A stretch of 64,000 nucleotides of DNA from Microbacterium sp. (GTDB lineage: Bacteria > Actinomycetota > Actinomycetes > Actinomycetales > Microbacteriaceae). How positions within the stretch are numbered: the stretch's first letter is position 1; each line of letters begins with the position of its first letter. This document shows positions 58,770 through 64,000 of the stretch, piece after piece. The stretch is from assembly GCA_017306415.1 (NCBI GenBank), contig JAFKIL010000005.1, positions 124,001 through 188,000 on the forward strand, in the 5' to 3' direction. The translations under genes were made by a program, and so were the position numbers. A model generated the notes under the pieces. That model saw only the letters and a program-made list of their open reading frames with translations, had not been told where the DNA came from and ran no database searches.

Positions 58770-59977
58770 AGCACCACTCCCGCGACCGCGTCGCGCAGCC
58801 GTTCGGCGGCGGACTCCGGCGGGACGTCGCCGATCCACGCGCCCATCGCGGCCTCCGATCCGGCGAGGTACTTCAGCCGGTCGGCGGCCCGGCGGGGGCT
58901 CGTCAGCTCGAGGCGCAGCCGCACCGCATCCCGTCCCACGTGCACCGGCGCCTGGTGCCACGCGGCGATGTAAGGGGTGGGGGTGTCGTACAGCGCGTCC
59001 ACGCCGCGCAGGAGGCGCAGGTAGAGGGTCGCGAGCTCATCGCGCTCGGCGTCGTCCGTCTCGGTGATGTCGGGGACGTGGCGGTGCGGCAGGAGATGCA
59101 CCTCGAGCGGCCAGCGCGCGGCGAACGGCACGAAGGCCGTCCAGTGCTCGGCGGTCAGGACGACGCGCTCGGACGCGAGCTCGAAATCGAGGATGCGGGC
59201 GAAGAGGTCGGGGCCGACGCGGTCCACCGCATCCCGCAGCCGTGCCGTGCGCGGAGTGATGTACGGATAGGCGTAGATCTGGCCGTGGGGGTGGCCGAGG
59301 GTCACGCCGATCGCCTCACCGCGGTTCTCGAACGGGAAGACCTGCTCCACGCCGGGGAGTGCCGACAGGGCGGCCGTGCGGTCGGCCCACGCCTCGATCA
59401 CGGTGCGGGCGCGGGTGGGGGTCTGCGTGCCGAACGACCCCTCGCGTTCGGGGCTGAAGCACACCACCTCGCAGCGGCCGACGCTCGAGCGCGTGCGGCC
59501 GAGACCGAGCGCGGAGAGGTCGTCGAGGCCCGTCGGAGGATCGGTCGCCGCCGGCGCGGACCCGCTCGGCCTGGCGAGGGCGGGACCGAAGGACGGCGAG
59601 CGGTTCTCGAACACCGCGACGTCGTACTGCGACGGGATCTCGGAGGGATTGCCCGGCGACTGCGGCGCGAGCGGATCGAGCTCCGCCGGGGGAAGGAAGG
59701 CGCGGTTCTGGCGCGCCGCGGCGACCGAGATCCAGTCGCCGGTGAGGACGTCGAGCCGCATCCTCGCCGTCTCGGGGCGAGGGTCGAGGGTACGGGCGTC
59801 GACGGATCGGGACGGGCCGAGCCGCGTGCCCGGATCGTCGAAGTAGATGAGGTCGCGGCCGTCGGCGAGGGTCGTGGCGCGCTTCACGACGCCCGCGCCG
59901 AGCGCGACGCCCGCCGGGGCCGACGCCGCCGGGGCCGACGCGGCCGGTCGCGGCGTCCCGCGTGCAGGCGTGTTCAC
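58766..59977 (-). CDS. galT: Galactose-1-phosphate uridylyltransferase
   Basis: Exchanges UMP between UDP-glucose and galactose 1-phosphate. The 403-residue protein has the active-site HPH in IGVTLGHPHGQIYAYPY, the zinc-region motif near RAFLPPAELDPLAP, and SQYDVAVFENRSPSF. The N-terminal 30 residues are Ala/Pro-rich and probably disordered. It starts with GTG 6 nt after the minus-strand -10 TACCGT, a leaderless arrangement, with an operator lying over the start codon. Confidence 0.94.
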
Positions 59978-59985
59978 GTCAACAC
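59970..59985. promoter_or_regulatory. LacI-type operator 1 (galT start)
   Basis: GTGTTCACGTCAACAC is a 16-bp palindrome with one mismatched pair and the central CG usual for LacI-family sites. It covers the galT start codon and touches its -10 element. Confidence 0.7.
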
Positions 59986-60013
59986 GGTAGCAATCGCGCT
60001 ATGTTAGCGTCAA
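59984..60013 (-). promoter_or_regulatory. galT: galTK promoter
   Basis: On the minus strand, -35 TTGACG (60008-60013), an 18-nt spacer and -10 TACCGT (59984-59989). Both hexamers lie within or next to the two operators, so repressor binding would block the polymerase. Confidence 0.6.
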
Positions 60014-60016
60014 CAC
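60001..60016. promoter_or_regulatory. LacI-type operator 2
   Basis: ATGTTAGCGTCAACAC shares the half-site CGTCAACACG exactly with operator 1, 31 bp away, about three helical turns. It covers the galT -35 and the likely -10 (TATGTT, 60000-60005) of the divergent lacI-type gene. Confidence 0.6.
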
Positions 60017-60058
60017 GCCTGCAAGCGGGACGTGTGGGGGAAGAGAGCGAGGGTCGGG

Positions 60059-61126
60059 ATGGACGCCGACATCCGCTGGCTCGAGCGCCAGGAACGCCAG
60101 GGTCGGCCACAGCGGCCGGAGCGCACGGACGCCGGGTCGCGCCGAGTCTCGATGGCCGACGTGGCGGCGGCGGCGGCCGTCTCGGGACAGACCGTGTCGC
60201 GCGTCGTCAACGGCAGCCCGCGGGTCGATCCCGACACGCGTGCCCGCGTCGAGGCCGCGATGGACCGTCTCGGCTACCGCCCGCACCGCGCGGCGCGGGC
60301 GCTGCGCACCGGTCGGTCGCACACGATCGGGCTCGTGGCCTCGACGCTCGCGACGGTCGGCAACTCGCGCATGCTGCAGGCGGTGGCGGATGCCGCGGCC
60401 CCCCGCGGCTACGCCGTCATGGTCGTGACGCTCGGCCCCGCCGGCGACATCGCCGCCGCGTTCGAGCAGCTGCGCGACCAGGGTGTGGACGGCGCCGTGG
60501 TGCTGAACGAGGCGACCGACCTCGCGCGGGACTCGACCGCGCCGCGCGACGTCCGGCTGGTCGTCGTCGACTCGCCGCCGGACGCCCGGTTCGACATCGT
60601 CGAGGTGGATCACGCCGGGGGAGCCCGCGCGGCGGTCGCGCACCTCCTCTCCCTCGGCCACCCCAGCGTGCATCACCTCGCCGGGCCGCCCGCATCGTTC
60701 GCGGCGGCGGAGCGGGCGCGCGGCTGGCGGGAGGCGCTCGCGACCGCCGGTGTCGCCGCACCGTCGCCTCTGTCCGGGGACTGGTCTGCGGCATCCGGGT
60801 ACGCGGCAGGGGAGCGTCTCGCGAGGGACCCGGCGGTGACCGCGGTCTTCGCGGCGAACGACCAGATGGCCCTCGGGGTCCTGCGCGCGCTCGCGGACGC
60901 CGGACGCTCCGTCCCGGGCGACGTGAGCGTCGTCGGCTTCGACGACATCGCGGATGCCGCGGACTACCGCCCCCCGCTCACGACGGTGCGCCAGGACTTC
61001 GACGTCCTCGGCGAGCGCGCCGTGGCTGCGCTGGTGTCGGGGATCGAGGATGCCGTGGAGCCGCGGCTGCAGCAGATCCCGGTGCGCCTCATCCTGCGCG
61101 CCAGCACCGCGCCCGCCCCGCGCTGA
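60059..61126 (+). CDS. LacI-family repressor of the gal genes
   Basis: A 355-residue LacI/GalR regulator. The helix-turn-helix is SMADVAAAAAVSGQTVSRVVN with hinge YRPHRAARALRTGRS, followed by a sugar-binding domain (HTIGLVAST, VFAANDQMALGVLRAL, VSVVGFDDIADAADY). A non-conserved N-terminal extension of about 35 residues precedes the helix-turn-helix. The ATG at 60059 has GAGGG about 5 nt ahead. It is divergent from galTK and probably represses both directions; galactose is the presumed inducer. Confidence 0.9.
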   Translation: MDADIRWLERQERQGRPQRPERTDAGSRRVSMADVAAAAAVSGQTVSRVVNGSPRVDPDTRARVEAAMDRLGYRPHRAARALRTGRSHTIGLVASTLATVGNSRMLQAVADAAAPRGYAVMVVTLGPAGDIAAAFEQLRDQGVDGAVVLNEATDLARDSTAPRDVRLVVVDSPPDARFDIVEVDHAGGARAAVAHLLSLGHPSVHHLAGPPASFAAAERARGWREALATAGVAAPSPLSGDWSAASGYAAGERLARDPAVTAVFAANDQMALGVLRALADAGRSVPGDVSVVGFDDIADAADYRPPLTTVRQDFDVLGERAVAALVSGIEDAVEPRLQQIPVRLILRASTAPAPR

Positions 61127-61205
61127 CGTACCCGCCGCGCGGACCCGCCGGCCCCGCGCTGACGCGCCCGCCCCGGGCTGACGCGGCGGCCGAGGGCGGG
61201 TCCGG

Positions 61206-62189
61206 TCAGGACGCCGCCGCGGCGGAGCGCGCCTCCCAGCCCGTGCGCACCATCTCGTCCAGCGTGTACCGCATGCGCCAGTCGAGGTCGCGCGCGGCGA
61301 GCTCGCCGGTCGCGACGATGCGGTCGGGGTCGCCGGCGCGCCGCGGGCCGACCTCGGGGGTGAACGGTATGCCGGTCACCCGCGCCACCGCGTCCATGAT
61401 CTCGCGCACCGACAGGCCGTTGCGCGAGCCGAGGTTGTAGGCGGGCTCGATCGGGTCGCCGGCGGCGAGGCGCTGGGCGGCGACGACGTGCGCGGCCGCG
61501 ATGTCGGCGACGTGCACGTAGTCGCGGACGTTCGTGCCGTCGGGAGTCGCGTAGTCGTCGCCGTTGATGCGCGGCGTCTTCCCCGCGAGCAGCATCTCGA
61601 AGACGATCGGGAACAGGTTGTGCGGGCTGGTGTCGTACACGACCGGGTCGCCGGAGCCGACGACGTTGAAGTACCGCAGCGACGTGTGGCGGAGCGCGTG
61701 GTCCGTCTCCGCCGTCGCGACGCCCTGGTCGGCGATGAGCCATTCGCCGATCAGCTTCGACTCCCCATAGGGGGATGCCGGGCGCTTCGGGAGGTCCTCG
61801 GTGACGAGCGGCACGTCCGGCGTGCCGTAGACGGCGGCGCTGGAGGAGAAGACGAGGTTGTCCACGCCCCGCGCGGCCATGGCCCCGAGCACGACCCTGG
61901 TGCCCTCGACGTTCTGCGCGTACGTGTGCAGGGGGCGTTGGACGGAGACTCCCGCGTACTTGAAGCCGGCGACGTGGATGACGCCATCGACGCGGTGCTC
62001 GGAAAACGCCCGCTCGAGCAGGTCGCGGTCGAGGATCGAACCGCGGACGAACGGCACGCCCTCGGGCACGAACCCCGCGTGCCCGCTGGAGAGGTCGTCG
62101 AGCACGACGGGCGCGATGCCCGCCGCCGCGAGGGCGCGCACCACGTGCGCACCGATGTAGCCGGCGCCGCCGGTCACGAGCCAAGTCAT
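61206..62189 (-). CDS. galE: UDP-glucose 4-epimerase
   Basis: Interconverts UDP-galactose and UDP-glucose with bound NAD. The 327-residue SDR protein has VTGGAGYIGAHVVRAL, the catalytic Ser in FSSSAAVYGTP, and the Tyr-X3-Lys as SPYGESKL, and ends with DLDWRMRYTLDEMV. It completes the Leloir set with galT and galK but is a separate unit, convergent with the LacI gene. A minus-strand CAGAAT (62196-62201) lies 6 nt before the ATG, so it seems to be leaderless. Confidence 0.94.
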   Translation of the reverse strand: MTWLVTGGAGYIGAHVVRALAAAGIAPVVLDDLSSGHAGFVPEGVPFVRGSILDRDLLERAFSEHRVDGVIHVAGFKYAGVSVQRPLHTYAQNVEGTRVVLGAMAARGVDNLVFSSSAAVYGTPDVPLVTEDLPKRPASPYGESKLIGEWLIADQGVATAETDHALRHTSLRYFNVVGSGDPVVYDTSPHNLFPIVFEMLLAGKTPRINGDDYATPDGTNVRDYVHVADIAAAHVVAAQRLAAGDPIEPAYNLGSRNGLSVREIMDAVARVTGIPFTPEVGPRRAGDPDRIVATGELAARDLDWRMRYTLDEMVRTGWEARSAAAAS

Positions 62190-62195
62190 GGGTTC

Positions 62196-62201
62196 ATTCT
62201 G
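62196..62201 (-). promoter_or_regulatory. galE: -10 element of galE
   Basis: CAGAAT on the minus strand, ending 6 nt before the ATG at 62189. Confidence 0.4.
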
Positions 62202-62280
62202 CCGTGCGCTCCCGGATGCCTCGACCGCCGCCGCCCGGGACCGCGCCGGCTCCACCGCCGAGCGGGCCGGCGGGGCGTGC

Positions 62281-62286
62281 CAGGAT
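62281..62286 (+). promoter_or_regulatory. -10 element of the glycerate kinase gene
   Basis: CAGGAT ends 6 nt before the GTG at 62293. It supports that start over the open frame reaching further upstream. Confidence 0.4.
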
Positions 62287-62292
62287 GACGGG

Positions 62293-63498
62293 GTGACCCC
62301 CGCCGACCCGCCGACCCGGTCCGTGCTGCTCGCACTCGACAGCTTCAAGGGCTCGGTCGCGGCGGCGCGGGCGTGCGAGGCGCTCGCGGCCGGGTGGCGC
62401 AGCGTCGATCCGCATGCTGCCCTCGTCGCGCGACCGATGGCCGACGGCGGCGAGGGCACGCTCGACGCGTTCGCCACGGCGGTGCCGGTCGCGCGGCGCA
62501 TGCCGGTCGTCGTCACCGGGCCGGACGGCGAGCCGACCGACGCCGCGTGGCTCCTCCTTCCCGCCACCGCAGACGCGCCGCAGGGCACGGCCGTCGTCGA
62601 GCTGGCGTCCACGTCGGGCATCGAGCTCCTGCGGGGCCGGCTTCGCCCGTGGGATGCCGCGACCACCGGCTTCGGGGAGGCGATCGCCGCCGCTCTCGAC
62701 CACGGCGTCTCGCGCCTCGTACTCGGGATCGGTTCGAGCGCCTCGACCGACGGGGGCATCGGGATGCTGTCGGCTCTCGGTGCCCGCTTCACGGATGCCT
62801 CCGGCGCACCCGTGCCGCCGGGCGCGCGCGGCCTCGCCGCGCTCGACGCCGTCGATCTCACCGCTCTCCGCCCGCTGCCCGCCGGGGGCGTCGTCGTCCT
62901 GACGGACGTCACGCACCCGTTGACCGGGCGTCGCGGCGCCGCCGCGGTCTTCGGCCCCCAGAAGGGACTCGCGCCGGAGGACGTGGCGGTGGCGGACGCG
63001 GGCCTCGCGCGCCTCGCGCGCGTGACGTCCGCGGCTCTCGACGTCGCGCGCGGGTCATCGTCCCTGCCGGGCGCCGATGCGGCGTCGCCCGCCGCCGACC
63101 CGACGGCGCCCGGCACGGGAGCCGCAGGCGGAACGGGGTTCGCGCTCCGCGTGTGGGGCGCGCGCCTCGTGCCGGGCGCCGCCGAGGTCGCCGCCCTCGT
63201 CGGCGTGCGCGAGGCGCTGGCCGACGCGTCCATCGTCGTGACCGGGGAGGGGTCGTACGACGGCCAGTCCGCGGCGGGCAAGGTTCCCGCCCACGTCGCA
63301 GCCCTCGCCGCCGAGGCCGGCGTACCGGTCGCCCTCGTCGCGGGTCGGATCGCCGCGGGCGCCGACGCCGGGATGTTCGCGGCGAGCGTCTCGCTCACGG
63401 ATCTCGCCGGGTCCGCGGCCGCCGCGATGGCCGATGCCGAGCACTGGCTGCGGGATGCGGGCGCGGAGCTCGCTCGCGCGCTTCAGCGTCGCGCGTAG
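62293..63498 (+). CDS. Glycerate kinase (GlxK/GarK family)
   Basis: A 401-residue class I glycerate kinase making phosphoglycerate from glycerate. Typical are LALDSFKGSVAAARACEALA, ARPMADGGEGTLDAF, the substrate region LGIGSSASTDGGIGMLSALGARF, and VFGPQKGL. A 25-residue Ala/Pro/Gly insert near residue 250-280 departs from the family. It is divergent from galE over about 100 nt. The last five codons overlap the convergent coiled-coil gene by 16 nt. Confidence 0.92.
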   Translation: MTPADPPTRSVLLALDSFKGSVAAARACEALAAGWRSVDPHAALVARPMADGGEGTLDAFATAVPVARRMPVVVTGPDGEPTDAAWLLLPATADAPQGTAVVELASTSGIELLRGRLRPWDAATTGFGEAIAAALDHGVSRLVLGIGSSASTDGGIGMLSALGARFTDASGAPVPPGARGLAALDAVDLTALRPLPAGGVVVLTDVTHPLTGRRGAAAVFGPQKGLAPEDVAVADAGLARLARVTSAALDVARGSSSLPGADAASPAADPTAPGTGAAGGTGFALRVWGARLVPGAAEVAALVGVREALADASIVVTGEGSYDGQSAAGKVPAHVAALAAEAGVPVALVAGRIAAGADAGMFAASVSLTDLAGSAAAAMADAEHWLRDAGAELARALQRRA

Positions 63499-63818
63499 AT
63501 CAGACGCGGCGCGGGGCCCTCGAGCCTCGCGACCGAGAGCTTCACGTCCGCGAGTTCGCCGCGGACGCTCGCGATCTCGGCCCGGATGTCGGCGAGTTCG
63601 CCCGCGATCTTCTCGAACCGCACGTCGACCTTCTCGAATCGCACGTCGACCTTCTCGAACTGCGCGTCGACCTTCTCGAACCGCGCGTCGATCTTCTCGA
63701 ACCGCGCATCCATGTGCCGTGTCTGCCGGGCGAGAATCGCCGCGACCCCGCCCAGCAGTGTCGCGGCCGCACCGAACGCGGCGATGATGACGCCGATCAC
63801 GTCCGCCGTCACGAGCAT
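63483..63818 (-). CDS. Small membrane-anchored coiled-coil protein with heptad repeats
   Basis: A 111-residue protein with one N-terminal hydrophobic helix (IIAAFGAAATLLGGVAAILA) and a soluble tail built of five tandem seven-residue repeats of the type DARFEKV (DARFEKI, DARFEKV, DAQFEKV, DVRFEKV, DVRFEKI), continuing as ELADIRAEIASVRGELADV. Such heptads form a parallel coiled coil on the membrane. Function is unknown; similar small proteins occur in actinobacteria. CACAAT lies 6 nt before the ATG on the minus strand. It overlaps the glycerate kinase end by 16 nt. Confidence 0.75.
   Translation of the reverse strand: MLVTADVIGVIIAAFGAAATLLGGVAAILARQTRHMDARFEKIDARFEKVDAQFEKVDVRFEKVDVRFEKIAGELADIRAEIASVRGELADVKLSVARLEGPAPRLIYARR
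63602..63712. repeat. 21-nt tandem repeats within the coiled-coil gene
   Basis: About five copies of a 21-nt unit (TTCTCGAACCGCACGTCGAC with small changes) encode the heptads. Protein-level periodicity accounts for them. Confidence 0.8.
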
Positions 63819-63824
63819 GCCCCC

Positions 63825-63830
63825 ATTGTG
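63825..63830 (-). promoter_or_regulatory. -10 element of the coiled-coil gene
   Basis: CACAAT on the minus strand ends 6 nt before the ATG at 63818. The remaining bases to 64000 show no gene I can support. Confidence 0.35.
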
Positions 63831-64000
63831 CCTCCTGTGTCCGCATGCCGCCAGACGTTACGCCTACGCATTCATGCGCGCCGCGCGCTCGGATGCGGCT
63901 GGGGACGGGACGGTCGCACCCTCCGTTGGGGAGGGCGCGCCGCGGTGCGCCGGGGACGACGATCCCGGCCGCCGGTCGCGGGCGCGGGGGCGGCAGCCTC

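Noticed and set aside
63602-63712. CRISPR-like array
   Set aside because: The 21-nt units are contiguous, without spacers, and encode heptads of a coiled-coil protein.

Overview
The window is very GC-rich chromosomal DNA (roughly 70% or more), densely packed, with many GTG starts and 1-13 nt stop/start overlaps. Gene content fits an actinobacterium of the Microbacteriaceae, most likely Microbacterium: F420-related genes, a fused PutA, the CP-ATP-grasp/alpha-E/transglutaminase trio, an AldO-type oxidase and many promoters placed directly at the start codon. I see no rRNA, tRNA, CRISPR array, transposase, integrase or phage gene. About 52 protein genes are supported.

Layout. 1-1485: a cytochrome b-type membrane protein with a repeat-built N-terminus. 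1634-6556: a valine/isobutyrate degradation operon (mmsA, acyl-CoA dehydrogenase, mmsB, enoyl-CoA hydratase) with a convergent MarR gene and a palindromic operator in front. 6661-9502: histidine kinase, LuxR-type response regulator and a DUF4097-like membrane protein. 9608-11511: NCS1 permease with a fungal-type cytosine deaminase. 11624-13598: CofE, a GNAT and a hotdog thioesterase. 13599-19848: LysR regulator divergent from putA, then a PLP decarboxylase. 20005-26790 (minus): a sugar operon of ROK repressor, ABC binding protein, two permeases, GH4 glycosidase and a BadF-type kinase. 27211-30523: ROK kinase, then a DDAH/arginine-dihydrolase-like enzyme coupled to ornithine aminotransferase. 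30608-32386: membrane-anchored molybdopterin oxidoreductase. 32758-36226: CP-ATP-grasp, alpha-E and transglutaminase operon. 36312-41268: alditol oxidase, two MFS exporters and a MarR repressor. 41331-48651: hydrolase, DEAD-box helicase, lipoate ligase, orphan DNA methyltransferase, F420-type oxidoreductase, carboxylesterase. 48935-57417: a peptide uptake and hydrolysis operon. 57600-62189: galT-galK, LacI and galE. 62293-63818: glycerate kinase and a small membrane-anchored coiled-coil protein.

Three features cut across the annotation. (1) Several families of small hairpin elements sit between genes with no transposase nearby: a family of 87-88 bp elements (three copies), a CGACACGCCG family (two copies), a perfect 24-bp hairpin, and a GGTGGCGCGTG family that also occurs as in-frame tandem copies inside the first gene. 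(2) At least 16 genes have a TANNNT- or CANNAT-type -10 hexamer ending 6-8 nt (usually exactly 6) before the start codon, which predicts leaderless mRNAs. (3) The hexamer GGATGC/GCATCC is strongly over-represented on both strands, about four times the composition-based expectation by my hand count.

The best candidates for little-described biology are the ATP-grasp/alpha-E/transglutaminase trio, the DDAH-like enzyme paired with ornithine aminotransferase, the peptide operon with its strong operator, and the hairpin element families.
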